Positions 9,649 to 18,062 are shown, numbered from the stretch's first letter. The stretch is 64,000 nt of DNA from Desulfallas thermosapovorans DSM 6562 (GCF_008124625.1 NZ_VNHM01000005.1:1-64000), one strand, 5' to 3'. The notes: generated by a model not told the origin, from the letters alone. Numbers and translations are program-made.

Positions 9649-11019
9649 CTAATCCCCATTTTGGTCTGTTTTGCGGACCGCGGGGCGCCTGCGCTTGCGG
9701 ATGGTTGCTTTTTGGGCTTGGTACCTGCGCTTAAGCTCGGGGACCACTACGTTTACATACCAGGTGCAAAACAACAGGCCCAATCCGATATATAACAATA
9801 CCAGGGGCGAGATGGCAAATATAGCCATAGCCAGGCCGGTGAACACTACAACACATGTACCTGGTATAATATAGCCGGCTGGAATACGATAGGGGCGGTC
9901 AGCGGCCGGGTTCTTTTTGCGCAGCATAATTACCGCCATCGCCGCCAGAACATAGATAACACACTCCATAGCTGCGGCCATGTTCACCAGTATCAAGTAA
10001 CGATGCGTTACCAGAACTACAACGGAAATAGTCAGGCCAATGACGAATATAGTGAGTATAGCCACCCAAGGTGTTACAAAGCGTATACTTACCTTGCTGA
10101 ATACCTTCGGTAGCGCATGCTCCCGGGCCGTGGCATAAATAAATCGGGATACGCTAATTAAACCGGCGTTAAAAGTGGTAATGGAAGCCGTTAGAGTGAG
10201 AGCCACCATCCAGGCCACCCCGGCATCACCCAATATACTGCGGGCAAAAATTAATTGGGGTATAGGCGAACCGTCAAGCACATCACGGGGTACCACTGCG
10301 GTCATGGCCACAGTAAAAAGGGAGTAAATAACGCTTAATAAACCTATGGCCAGGAGCATTCCCCTGGAAATCAACCTGTGGTGGGTAACTTCCTCGGCTA
10401 ATGGAGTTACCCACTCAAACCCTATAAACAAAAAAACACCCACTGCCACAGCGTTAACCAGCCCGACCACGCCGCCTGTAGCCAGGGGGGTGTCGAGATG
10501 AAAATCTACTTTTACCAGGGCGATAAATGCCAATGCCACCAAAGATAGTATCAAGCCATAAGTAAGTATATCCTGAAAGCCTCCGGCGATTTTAATGCCG
10601 ACCACATTTAGTGTGGTGACAACGGAAAACATGGCCAGTATCCAAACCAATGCGGGCACGGCCGGCCAGATTTCGCTTAATACCTGAGCCAGCACGTAAC
10701 TTTCGGCTCCAATTACTCCCATAATGACTACCATATAAAGCATGGACACGGTAAGTGCCAGCCGGTCATTAAAAGCCTTGCTGAAATAAAGGCGGATACC
10801 TGCCGCTGAAGGGGTCATGCCATTTAATTCACTAAAACAAAGAGCCGCTGTCATACACAGCAGCCCACCGGTGAGGATAGCCAACCAAGCGGCATTGCCT
10901 GCCAGAAAGCTGGCCACTTGCACCGCCGCCACAAAAGTAGAGCTGGACAGCGTAAGGCCGGCGCTGGTGGCCACTATGGTACGCAGGGTAAGTACTTTTT
11001 TTAGCTGCAAATCACTCAC
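9649..11019 (-). CDS. APC-superfamily amino acid permease
   Basis: A 456-residue integral membrane protein with about 12 hydrophobic helices, an early GLTLSSSTFVAAVQV stretch in the position of the APC substrate-binding loop, and a basic C-terminal tail. It would import an amino acid or amine by proton or sodium symport, or exchange; the substrate cannot be inferred. The start is GTG at 11019, overlapping the stop of the SCP2 gene by 8 bp (GTGAGTGA), which points to translational coupling in a three-gene operon. Confidence 0.85.
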   Translation of the reverse strand: MSDLQLKKVLTLRTIVATSAGLTLSSSTFVAAVQVASFLAGNAAWLAILTGGLLCMTAALCFSELNGMTPSAAGIRLYFSKAFNDRLALTVSMLYMVVIMGVIGAESYVLAQVLSEIWPAVPALVWILAMFSVVTTLNVVGIKIAGGFQDILTYGLILSLVALAFIALVKVDFHLDTPLATGGVVGLVNAVAVGVFLFIGFEWVTPLAEEVTHHRLISRGMLLAIGLLSVIYSLFTVAMTAVVPRDVLDGSPIPQLIFARSILGDAGVAWMVALTLTASITTFNAGLISVSRFIYATAREHALPKVFSKVSIRFVTPWVAILTIFVIGLTISVVVLVTHRYLILVNMAAAMECVIYVLAAMAVIMLRKKNPAADRPYRIPAGYIIPGTCVVVFTGLAMAIFAISPLVLLYIGLGLLFCTWYVNVVVPELKRRYQAQKATIRKRRRPAVRKTDQNGD

Positions 11020-11371
11020 CCCAGATCATTAATGAAATAAAATCCAGGCGTACAATATCATCCTCACTGCCCTTAATGACCAGGGTGCCGTTCATGTAAG
11101 GTTCAGTTGGAGTGATATCACCATAAAACAAATCGGCCAAAGTTTCGCTGTCCGATGTTACGACCAGATCGGCGTTTTGATTTTTCGGCCCGCCCTCGGT
11201 GATTGACAGCTCACCGTTTTGCAAAGTAAGGGTATGTTGAGACTTAATATCACTGGCTTCAATTAAAATGACCCGGTTCCAATCTTTGTTCATAATTTTA
11301 AGTTTTTTGTTTTTTTGGTACCCTTCGTTAAATGCCTGCAAACTGGCTGTAATTTCAGCGTGTGTAGCCAT
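11012..11371 (-). CDS. SCP2 sterol-carrier-domain protein
   Basis: A 119-residue stand-alone SCP2 domain, a fold that binds lipids or other hydrophobic ligands. Recognisable features are the DLVVTSDSETLADLFYGD segment and the following MNGTLVIKGS strand. The ATG at 11371 has GGAGG 5 nt upstream; an ATG 12 bases earlier overlaps that site. It lies between an unknown gene and an amino acid permease, whose start overlaps its stop. Function in the cell is unknown. Confidence 0.75.
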   Translation of the reverse strand: MATHAEITASLQAFNEGYQKNKKLKIMNKDWNRVILIEASDIKSQHTLTLQNGELSITEGGPKNQNADLVVTSDSETLADLFYGDITPTEPYMNGTLVIKGSEDDIVRLDFISLMIWGE

Positions 11372-11405
11372 AATAACCTCCATAGCGTAAATAGGTTCAG
11401 GTTAA

Positions 11406-12323
11406 TTAATTTGCCATTTCGATAATTCGGGGTTTAAAGTTCAATTTATTAATAATATCGCGGTATTCATCAGGGGTGATTTCTTCCCAAGATTTACCCA
11501 AAAGGGCCACCAGTACACCCTCGATTACATTAGTGCCGAAGGAACGGCCCTCGAACACTGGGGTAGTGGTCACCAAACAACTGGCACCGCTTTGCCGCAA
11601 AAGGTCAATATCTGCAGCGGTGGTGGTGTTGGTAATGATAATCTGCCCGTTAAGCTTGTCCGGTAAATAACGCTTGATAAAATGGAAATCGCCCGCGATT
11701 ATCTCGGCATCATGGTAGTACTGTGCAAATTTCTGGGCTTTCTCTTCATCTCGTGATTCCTGTTTTTTACCGGTGGGATAAAGCATGTGAAAAGGTAATT
11801 TGGTCATTTCAGGCAGCAGCCTGGCGGCGGTTTCCTCCAGTTCCTGCACAGTTTTAATGGGATATGGAATACCCGCGGCAAAAATTAAATCACCAAAGGT
11901 AACATCACATTGAGCTTCTGCAAAGGCTTCAGCCATTCCGAACCGGTCTACTGCGCTGACCATGAGTACCCGGGTACCCTTTTTTATAAAGTTAGTGTTT
12001 TGTAGCAAATACGTAACAACTTCTCGCTCCAAAGTATTTTTCAAGCCGCTGCCGTCTACTACCGGGGTGATTTTTACGGCCTCCATTAGTTTTAAACCGT
12101 CTTTAAAGGCATATCTTTTATTGCCGGCGTAGACATATATATCAATTCCGCCCAGGCCGATGGCATCCACTTGTCCATCCAGTTGCTGCAATTTAGCCAT
12201 AGCTTGCTCAAAGTTGCCGTCCATGCCCAAGCGGCTGATCTCAAACTGTTCGCCCAGCAATTCCACCTGCACCTGGTGATCCCGCCTGGATGAACCCAGG
12301 CTGACACTGACCACGCGTTTCAA
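11406..12323 (-). CDS. conserved protein of unknown function, first gene of the permease operon
   Basis: A 305-residue soluble protein starting with TTG at 12323, with GGAGG 9 nt upstream. It begins with a glycine/serine-rich strand (VVSVSLGSSRRDH) and contains GLGGIDIYVYAG and a central VLMVSAVDRFGMAE segment suggesting an alpha/beta fold. I recall similar Firmicute proteins being labelled quinate 5-dehydrogenase, but no NAD-binding glycine motif is obvious, so I do not assign that function. It heads a probable operon with the SCP2 and permease genes, 34 bp and -8 bp apart. Confidence 0.6.
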   Translation of the reverse strand: MKRVVSVSLGSSRRDHQVQVELLGEQFEISRLGMDGNFEQAMAKLQQLDGQVDAIGLGGIDIYVYAGNKRYAFKDGLKLMEAVKITPVVDGSGLKNTLEREVVTYLLQNTNFIKKGTRVLMVSAVDRFGMAEAFAEAQCDVTFGDLIFAAGIPYPIKTVQELEETAARLLPEMTKLPFHMLYPTGKKQESRDEEKAQKFAQYYHDAEIIAGDFHFIKRYLPDKLNGQIIITNTTTAADIDLLRQSGASCLVTTTPVFEGRSFGTNVIEGVLVALLGKSWEEITPDEYRDIINKLNFKPRIIEMAN

Positions 12324-12469
12324 ACCCCAAGACCTCCAATCATCACTTTAATGTTTATTTTCCTTAGTTACCTTTATTTTTCTTTTAGTACCTTACCATT
12401 GTAACCAAAAAAATGAAAAAAAACAAGTTAAGCTGTTTTTGCTGACATATAATGCGCTATAAACAAGAT

Positions 12470-12499
12470 ACCCCCGGTTAGAGTAAATAACCGGGGGGG
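12470..12499. terminator. bidirectional GC-rich terminator hairpin
   Basis: ACCCCCGGTTA (12470-12480) pairs with TAACCGGGGGGG (12488-12499). T-rich sequence follows in both directions. It closes the small minus-strand gene at 12526. Confidence 0.7.
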
Positions 12500-12525
12500 T
12501 TAATAATTTATACAAAGTTTTTATC

Positions 12526-12744
12526 TTACATGGAGTTATTGCCGAGAATATCGTTAGCATTTACCTGCTGAGCGTCCTCGAGCACATCCAGGGCATCATC
12601 AAGGGTGTTGATGTATCCGGATTCCAGCACATTTAACCACCTGGGCGTAAGTATGGGAACTTCTTGGTCACCGCGTATTTGGTTCACGGTTTGGGAAAAG
12701 TTATTTTGTTCAATCCAGGACAAATTATTTTGGTTATCCGACAT
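12526..12744 (-). CDS. small acidic hypothetical protein
   Basis: A 72-residue acidic, Asn/Gln-rich protein with an ATG at 12744 and GGGGG about 10 nt upstream. The C-terminal half (TLDDALDVLEDAQQVNAND) is predicted helical. No signal peptide, membrane segment or known domain is visible. A terminator hairpin immediately downstream and a usable ribosome site support a real gene, perhaps expressed in the spore or under stress like its neighbour, but that is inference. Confidence 0.55.
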   Translation of the reverse strand: MSDNQNNLSWIEQNNFSQTVNQIRGDQEVPILTPRWLNVLESGYINTLDDALDVLEDAQQVNANDILGNNSM

Positions 12745-12821
12745 TTCTACTAAACCCCCGTTTTGTATGTTGTTCGATTGGCAGCAAAATGTTCGGTAAT
12801 ATACAAAGCGTTCATTATTGT

Positions 12822-13217
12822 TTATATTTTGCCCCCGTTACTTTTAATTATTTCCTCTGCTTGCCCGGCGTAATCACCGGTGGTTACAACGGTAACCATA
12901 AAAACGCTCCCCCCCGCTACACCGTAATCGTGGTTGCCGTATCCACTAACTGAAGGGTCGGCGCCCAATAGTACTCTGGTATCGTTATCCACAAAACTAT
13001 CGGTGCCGGCGGAATAAAGGGTGAGCCCGGTAATGGTTTCCGCCCGCCCCATCAGGGCATTATTTATTTCTTTATCATTGGTTGCACCGAACCGGCTTAC
13101 CCGGTCCACCTGTACATTATTGTAGCCACTTTCCCTTAACTCTTTTGCCGCCAACTCGGCTGCGTCGCTATTAGGGAAATAAGCCAATAGCGCCCGTTCA
13201 CTAGGTGCTAGTTGCAT
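12822..13217 (-). CDS. hypothetical protein with a GS17M/YflT-like N-terminal fold
   Basis: A 131-residue soluble protein. The N-terminal part (LLAYFPNSDAAELAAKEL followed by a GYNNVQVDRVSRFG strand) looks like the beta-alpha-beta unit of general-stress 17M/YflT-like proteins, and the last third (GGSVFMVTVVTTGDYAGQAEEIIKSNGG) repeats a similar beta-alpha unit, suggesting an internal duplication. A TATGC start at 13217 has GGAGG 7 nt upstream. No catalytic motif is evident. It forms a pair with the small gene at 12526. Confidence 0.55.
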   Translation of the reverse strand: MQLAPSERALLAYFPNSDAAELAAKELRESGYNNVQVDRVSRFGATNDKEINNALMGRAETITGLTLYSAGTDSFVDNDTRVLLGADPSVSGYGNHDYGVAGGSVFMVTVVTTGDYAGQAEEIIKSNGGKI

Positions 13218-13341
13218 ACTTGGCCCTCCTTTATTTAATCAACTTTGTTATCGAAATTAAGCATAGTTTTTGTGCACCGGGGGCCAGTAATTCTTTTTAT
13301 TAGATATTTTCTAACGGTAAAAAGCGGCAACAAGTAATGTC

Positions 13342-13365
13342 AAAAAAAACGCTGCGTATCGCAGC
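13342..13365 (-). terminator. terminator of the acetyltransferase gene
   Basis: Minus-strand hairpin GCTGCG/CGCAGC with a three-base loop followed by GTTTTTTTT, 49 bp past the stop at 13414. Confidence 0.8.
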
Positions 13366-13413
13366 TGCCATTGTGATTTTCTTTATTCAATTTATAAAAA
13401 AGCTTAACGCTTA

Positions 13414-14040
13414 TTAAAGCATTATTTTGCTAAATGCCAGTTGTTCAAAAAGCATTAGATCATCACTTGTAACCTTCGAACCATAGCGGGCCATCAATAC
13501 ATTAGCCGGGTGTTCTAAAATATCGGGGTCGTCAGTCGGTTTGGCAACAAAGCCGACTTTTCCGAACAATCGATCTAGCATTTTCCGGTATTCCCAAATA
13601 TCCAACTGGTTGCCTTGAATGTCCCAGTGCCGAAAATATTCGGTGGTTATCACAATGTTTTTTTCCATTAATCCGCTTCCGAAAGCAAATTTCAGCAATT
13701 CAGAAGCCACCCTTTGTTGTCTAAAACTATTGGCCACTTCAATGCCGCCCAGTTCCAGCACTGCGGGGTGTTTACGCCATCGGCTGTACTCATCGGGATA
13801 GTGGAAGGTGACATAGCCGATTATTGTTTGGTTAATACGAGTGATAAATACCATGCCCTCGGGTGAATCCGCAATAAAACCAAGGGCAATTTTTTGTTTT
13901 TCGGGCTGTCGAAAATTGTTTAATTCGTGGTGCATGGAATAACCAGTTAACTGTTCCTTAGCCAGTTTTTCAAACACCAGTGTGCCAAACATTGTTTCAA
14001 CAGCTAAGGGTAAAACTATTTTAGACAAGTTAATCTTCAC
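13414..14040 (-). CDS. acuA: AcuA-type GNAT protein acetyltransferase
   Basis: A 208-residue GNAT enzyme. It shares with Bacillus AcuA the GYVTFHYPDE strand, an ELGGIEVANSFRQQRVASELL acetyl-CoA loop, TTEYFRHWDIQGN and the DDPDILEHPANVLM segment. AcuA acetylates a lysine of acetyl-CoA synthetase and turns it off, so this enzyme may tune acyl-CoA synthetase activity; no acetyl-CoA synthetase gene is nearby, though a long-chain acyl-CoA synthetase lies 25 kb away. It starts with GTG overlapping the stop of the MinD-like ATPase gene by 11 bp, which implies coupled translation. Confidence 0.8.
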   Translation of the reverse strand: MKINLSKIVLPLAVETMFGTLVFEKLAKEQLTGYSMHHELNNFRQPEKQKIALGFIADSPEGMVFITRINQTIIGYVTFHYPDEYSRWRKHPAVLELGGIEVANSFRQQRVASELLKFAFGSGLMEKNIVITTEYFRHWDIQGNQLDIWEYRKMLDRLFGKVGFVAKPTDDPDILEHPANVLMARYGSKVTSDDLMLFEQLAFSKIML

Positions 14041-14785
14041 TCCATATTTTTTGGGCTATATTACCTATTTCCTCCGTAAAACGATTGCTGCGATCCATGG
14101 TAAAAATTCTGGCGTGACCTTTTTTCCCTGATAAATCCGGGTAATTTGGAAGTACTCCGTAAAGGGATATCCCCAGTGCACGGCTTATTTCCAGAGGATC
14201 CTCTTCCGCATAGGTGGGATAACGGTTCAGCACCAACCCGAACTGATCCGGATTGAATCCTTCATCCTGCAGCAGGCGTATAAAAGCCTCTGCATTGGGC
14301 AAAGAAAAACCAAAAGGTTCGGCCACCAAAAGTACCTTATTCATTCTGAGCAGTGCGTTAAACGTATAATCACGTACTTTTCCATTGGTATCAAATACCA
14401 GCACATCATAAGGTGTTGCCAGCAGACTGCGCATTATGACATCTATACCGTATAACAACAATGGGGAACTGTCTAAATTGTCCGCCGTGTTACTGGCCAG
14501 CACTGATAAACCATCAAATTTTTGTACATATGGCTCTATTTCATCCCGGGTATAATTAATGTTCCAGAAAGGTAAACTATCAAGCTTTTTGAATATATCC
14601 GTCAGCCATGTACCAATGTTCGGTGAACTGTTAAGGCCCAACTTTTCGGTAAGCTGTCCCTTTGTCAGATCTAAATCCACCAGCATTGTGCTGCGGCCCT
14701 GCAGATGAAAAAAACCGGCCAATTCTTTAGCTACGGAGGTTTTACCCGTACTGGCGGTACAACCATAAACTGCCACCGCTTTCAT
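14030..14785 (-). CDS. MinD/ParA-like P-loop ATPase
   Basis: A 251-residue cytosolic ATPase of the SIMIBI class. The P-loop GCTASTGKTS at residue 8 keeps GKT/S but lacks the early signature lysine of true deviant Walker A motifs. A DLDLTKGQL segment (residues ~37-45) and a FDTNGKVRD Walker B-like segment follow. Such proteins position other proteins or regulate them by ATP-driven dimerisation. The ATG at 14785 has GGGAGG 6 nt upstream. It overlaps acuA, which suggests that the two products work together; I know of no described ATPase partner for AcuA. Confidence 0.7.
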   Translation of the reverse strand: MKAVAVYGCTASTGKTSVAKELAGFFHLQGRSTMLVDLDLTKGQLTEKLGLNSSPNIGTWLTDIFKKLDSLPFWNINYTRDEIEPYVQKFDGLSVLASNTADNLDSSPLLLYGIDVIMRSLLATPYDVLVFDTNGKVRDYTFNALLRMNKVLLVAEPFGFSLPNAEAFIRLLQDEGFNPDQFGLVLNRYPTYAEEDPLEISRALGISLYGVLPNYPDLSGKKGHARIFTMDRSNRFTEEIGNIAQKIWSED

Positions 14786-14893
14786 ACTACCCCTCCCTTA
14801 CACTAAAATTCACCGGATACCTACCTTTTTCCTTTAAAAATAACCTGGTTTTAAAAATATTTATTAATACTGTAGGGACAAGTTTTATTGGTC

Positions 14894-14915
14894 GTTGCGA
14901 TTAAGTTGCGATTAA
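14894..14915 (+). repeat. tandem 11-bp repeat upstream of hcp
   Basis: GTTGCGATTAA occurs twice in direct, perfect tandem (14894-14904 and 14905-14915). The one-helical-turn spacing places both copies on the same DNA face, as expected for a regulator binding site. Confidence 0.6.
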
Positions 14916-14950
14916 ATTAATTGCTCTTGTGATAAATTTAAATTCCCGGG

Positions 14951-14966
14951 TGTGATCTAGCTCATA
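14951..14966 (+). promoter_or_regulatory. CRP/FNR-type palindrome upstream of hcp
   Basis: TGTGA-TCTAGC-TCATA matches the TGTGA-N6-TCACA form recognised by CRP/FNR-family regulators with one mismatch. It ends about 83 bp before the hcp start. In many anaerobes hcp is controlled by such a regulator responding to nitric oxide or nitrite (HcpR, Fnr), which fits but is not shown here. Confidence 0.55.
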
Positions 14967-15048
14967 TTGGAGGGCAGCGAAATTAGGTAAATTATTAATA
15001 GCAAACAACAGCAACGAAAAAAATTAAATCCAAGGGAGGAATATTTAT

Positions 15049-16332
15049 ATGTTTTGTTACCAATGTGAACAAACGGCAGGTGGAACCGGTTGCACCAAAG
15101 TGGGGGTTTGCGGTAAGAATGAGGATATCGCCAGTTTACAGGACGCCCTGATAATCGGGCTAAAAGGTGTGGCCGCTTATGCATACCACGCCAGGGAACT
15201 GGGCCTGCGCGATGAAAAGGTGGATGCCTTTATGCATAAAGCGCTGTTTACCACTCTTACCAACGTCAACTTTGATCTGGATGACCACGTAGCAAAAGTG
15301 CTTGAATTGGGAGAAATAAATCTGATGGCCATGGAAATGCTGGATAAGGCCAATGTGGGGCGATTTGGTTCCCCGGAACCCACCCAGGTGTTCACCGGCT
15401 TTAAACCCGGCCCGGCCGTTTTAATCACCGGCCATGACTTGTTAGATATGTATGAACTACTGGTGCAGGCGGAAGCGGCCGGGGTTAACGTATACACCCA
15501 CGGCGAAATGCTGCCGGGACATGCTTATCCGGAACTGAAAAAGTTCAAAAATCTAGTAGGGCATTATGGCACCGCATGGCAAAATCAAAAGAAAGAATTT
15601 GAGGAGTTTCCGGGTGCTATTCTGGGCACCACCAACTGTGTGTTGCTGCCCAAGGAGTCCTACAAGGACCGCATGTTCACCTGCGGTGTTGCTAAACTGC
15701 CGGGAGTTACCCATATTGAAAACCGGGATTTCACTGCAGTAATTGAAAAGGCCAAATCCCTGGGTGCGCTGCCGGAAAAAGAAGGTGGCACACTGACAAC
15801 CGGCTTCCACCACAATTTTGTGCTGTCCATTGCCGACAAAGTAGTGGAGGCTGTCAAAGCCGGTAAAATTCGCCACGTTTTCCTGGTGGGCGGCTGTGAA
15901 GGTGCCAAGGCTTCCCGTAGCTACTATACCGAATTGGTGAAACAAATACCCCAGGACTGCATAATAATTACCTTGGGTTGTGGCAAGTATCGTTTCAATT
16001 ATCTGGATCTGGGTGACATTGACGGCATTCCGCGCCTGCTGGATATGGGTCAGTGCAACAATGCTTACTCGGCTATCCAGGTGGCGGTGGCGCTGGCCAA
16101 GGTATTTAACTGCGGTGTCAATGACCTGCCTCTGAGTCTGGTGCTGTCCTGGTTCGAGCAAAAAGCGGTATCCATATTGTTTACCCTGCTGCACCTGGGT
16201 ATCAAGAATATCCGCATCGGCCCGTCGGCCCCGGCATTTTTGACACCTAATGTACTGGCCGTTATTCAGGAGAACTACAACCTTCAACTCATCACCACAC
16301 CGGAGAACGATTTGGAAAAAATGCTTGCGTAA
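15049..16332 (+). CDS. hcp: hydroxylamine reductase / hybrid-cluster protein, short form
   Basis: Cytosolic iron-sulfur enzyme that carries a 4Fe-4S cluster and a hybrid 4Fe-2S-2O cluster; family members reduce hydroxylamine and nitric oxide and protect against nitrosative stress. The N-terminal cysteines follow CX2C-X8-CX5C (residues 3, 6, 15, 21). Hybrid-cluster ligand regions TTNCVLLP, MFTCGV, GGCEGAK and GCGKYRFN are present. At 427 residues it is about 110-120 shorter than common Hcp proteins, missing part of the second helical domain, as in class III Hcp. The ATG has GGGAGG upstream. No adjacent Hcr reductase gene is present, so the electron donor is unknown. Confidence 0.92.
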   Translation: MFCYQCEQTAGGTGCTKVGVCGKNEDIASLQDALIIGLKGVAAYAYHARELGLRDEKVDAFMHKALFTTLTNVNFDLDDHVAKVLELGEINLMAMEMLDKANVGRFGSPEPTQVFTGFKPGPAVLITGHDLLDMYELLVQAEAAGVNVYTHGEMLPGHAYPELKKFKNLVGHYGTAWQNQKKEFEEFPGAILGTTNCVLLPKESYKDRMFTCGVAKLPGVTHIENRDFTAVIEKAKSLGALPEKEGGTLTTGFHHNFVLSIADKVVEAVKAGKIRHVFLVGGCEGAKASRSYYTELVKQIPQDCIIITLGCGKYRFNYLDLGDIDGIPRLLDMGQCNNAYSAIQVAVALAKVFNCGVNDLPLSLVLSWFEQKAVSILFTLLHLGIKNIRIGPSAPAFLTPNVLAVIQENYNLQLITTPENDLEKMLA

Positions 16333-16453
16333 GAGTGTAAGTTAATTAAATAGTTAGTAACCTCAGAAAGTAAAATGGCCCAAAGGGGCTTATGTAAGAA
16401 TCTCTAAATGAGGTGACTTTACAGGTGCAATATAATAAAAACATTTTGCGTCA

Positions 16454-16489
16454 GTAAGGGATGGCAGCTTGCCATTCCTTACTTTTTTT
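16454..16489 (+). terminator. terminator of hcp
   Basis: GTAAGGGATGGCA pairs with TGCCATTCCTTAC (one mismatch) and is followed by seven T. It lies about 120 bp past the hcp stop. Confidence 0.85.
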
Positions 16490-16633
16490 GTGCTTATTTT
16501 AGTATAATGATTGTTTTAATAATTTAAGTTAGTTAACTGTTTTAAATATTAGTATGTAACACATATGGCGGCTCCGGCATAATTTGGTTTTAAAGTACAT
16601 TGCTTCCGAAAAAGTTACTTGGAGGTATACGCG

Positions 16634-17065
16634 TTGAAAAACAGAGAAGAAAAAAAACCGGATCAAGTAAAAACCGGGGCTAAAGAAAAAATCGATGCGG
16701 TAACATCAACTGGATTGGGCCCGAGCCCCGGGGGGCCTGGCGCTGCTGTCCCGCATGAACCGCTGCAGTCTGTTGACCCGATGTATGCACCCTTTGACCC
16801 TGTTCAGACCGGTGGCTTACCGCCTTATTCCGGCCAACCGGGCTTTAGTTCAGGTTATCATCCAGGTTATCCTCCTCACCCCGGTTACCCGGGTCACCCT
16901 GGTTGTCCTGATTGCCCGGGTAAGCCCGGTGCCCCAAGTTGCCCGGACATGGAACTGGCCAGGGCTTACTTTTGCATTCAAAGGTGGGGGAAAGTTAACA
17001 CCCCTGCCCGGGCATTGGAAACGGGCACATTGTTTCCTGAATTATATAGACCCTATCCCCGCTAA
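16634..17065 (+). CDS. cotJA: spore coat protein CotJA with a Pro/Gly-rich extension
   Basis: Component of the inner spore coat made by the mother cell. The last ~37 residues (ELARAYFCIQRWG...ALETGTLFPELYRPY) are the CotJA domain. Upstream of it is a ~100-residue extension: a Lys/Glu-rich start, then a segment of HPGYP, PGHPGCPDCPGKPGAP-type repeats with three cysteines, giving 143 residues against about 80 for Bacillus CotJA. The start is TTG at 16634 with GGAGG 8 nt upstream. The start is the first gene of a cotJA-cotJB-cotJC operon with gaps of 38 and 21 bp. Confidence 0.88.
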   Translation: MKNREEKKPDQVKTGAKEKIDAVTSTGLGPSPGGPGAAVPHEPLQSVDPMYAPFDPVQTGGLPPYSGQPGFSSGYHPGYPPHPGYPGHPGCPDCPGKPGAPSCPDMELARAYFCIQRWGKVNTPARALETGTLFPELYRPYPR

Positions 17066-17103
17066 TAGAATTTAAAACATTTAAGTGGTGGAGGTGAATT
17101 ATT

Positions 17104-17367
17104 ATGGAGCAACGCAATCAGGTGAAGATGCTGTTGCAAATACAACAATTATCATTTGTAGCTACCGAACTGAATCTGTTTTTAGATACTCATCCCGATG
17201 ACCAACAGGCGCTGGCCATGTTTAATCAAGTGCATAAAGATTTATTGCAAGCCGTACGTAACTATGAGCAAGTCTACGGTCCCTTGCTTAGCTTTGGGTA
17301 TTCTCCGAACGTGCAAAATTACTGGAAATGGGTGGATAGCCCGTGGCCCTGGGAAATTAAGTATTAA
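17104..17367 (+). CDS. cotJB: spore coat protein CotJB
   Basis: An 87-residue coat protein of the CotJB family, made in the mother cell and assembled with CotJC. Helical N-terminal half (MLLQIQQLSFVATELNLFLD), the typical PDDQQALAMF turn, and a C-terminal aromatic patch ending WKWVDSPWPWEIKY. The ATG has GGAGG upstream. Its position between cotJA and cotJC is diagnostic. Confidence 0.92.
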   Translation: MEQRNQVKMLLQIQQLSFVATELNLFLDTHPDDQQALAMFNQVHKDLLQAVRNYEQVYGPLLSFGYSPNVQNYWKWVDSPWPWEIKY

Positions 17368-17388
17368 ATATAGAAAGGATATGTGAAT

Positions 17389-17961
17389 ATGTGGGTGTAT
17401 GAAAAGAAATTACAAATACCCGTCCGGGTGAGTGCCCCTGATCCCCGGATGGCTAAATATATCATAACTCAATATGGCGGGCCGGAAGGGGAACTTTCCG
17501 CTTCCCTGCGCTACCTGAACATGCGCTACACCATGCCCACCGCCATGGCCAAGGGGGTACTTACCGACATAGGCACTGAAGAGCTGGCACATATGGAGAT
17601 AGTTGCCACGCTGGTATATAAGCTCATTGAAGGTGCTCCCATCGAAGCCATAAAAGCTGCTGATTTAGGCAGTCATTACGCGGATCACGGGCGTGCTCTA
17701 TACTGGGAAAATGCCGCCGGGGTCCCCTGGGTGGCTGCATATGTTTCCGCTACCGGTGACCCGGTGGCAGATTTGCATGAAAACCTGGCCGCCGAACAAA
17801 AGGCCAGGGCCGTGTATGAAAACCTGCTTCATTTAACCGACGACCCGCAGGTAAAAGACGTACTGCGCTGGTTGCGGGAGCGGGAAGTTGTACACTTCCA
17901 GCGTTTTGGCGAAACATTGATGCACGTTGAGGATTATATGAAGAAAAAGAAGGTTTTTTAA
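17389..17961 (+). CDS. cotJC: spore coat manganese catalase CotJC
   Basis: A 190-residue ferritin-like protein of the manganese catalase family, packaged in the spore coat. The di-metal carboxylate and histidine motifs are visible: GPEGELSASL (Glu), GTEELAHMEI (ExxH), NLAAEQKARAVYE and REREVVHFQRF (ExxxH). It probably removes hydrogen peroxide or cross-links coat proteins. ATG at 17389 is preferred, with AAAGGA about 9 nt upstream; a GTG six bases earlier is closer to that site. Last gene of the cotJ operon, followed by two terminator hairpins. Confidence 0.93.
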   Translation: MWVYEKKLQIPVRVSAPDPRMAKYIITQYGGPEGELSASLRYLNMRYTMPTAMAKGVLTDIGTEELAHMEIVATLVYKLIEGAPIEAIKAADLGSHYADHGRALYWENAAGVPWVAAYVSATGDPVADLHENLAAEQKARAVYENLLHLTDDPQVKDVLRWLREREVVHFQRFGETLMHVEDYMKKKKVF

Positions 17962-17962
17962 C

Positions 17963-18051
17963 AAAGCAGTGGTTCGGTTCTCCTGCTTTTTCATACTTGA
18001 TAAACTTTAGCGTACAGGGGTTGGTAGAGGAACCAGCCCCTAATTCTTTTT
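17963..18051 (+). terminator. two terminators after the cotJ operon
   Basis: First hairpin AAAGCAG/CTGCTTT with T run (17963-17992). Second hairpin AGGGGTTGG/CCAGCCCCT followed by AATTCTTTTT (18016-18051). Confidence 0.7.
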
Positions 18052-18062
18052 AAAACTTGCGC

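Noticed and set aside
15553-16287. A 244-codon frame antisense to hcp
   Set aside because: It mirrors the hcp codon pattern, has no ribosome site and resembles no protein family.
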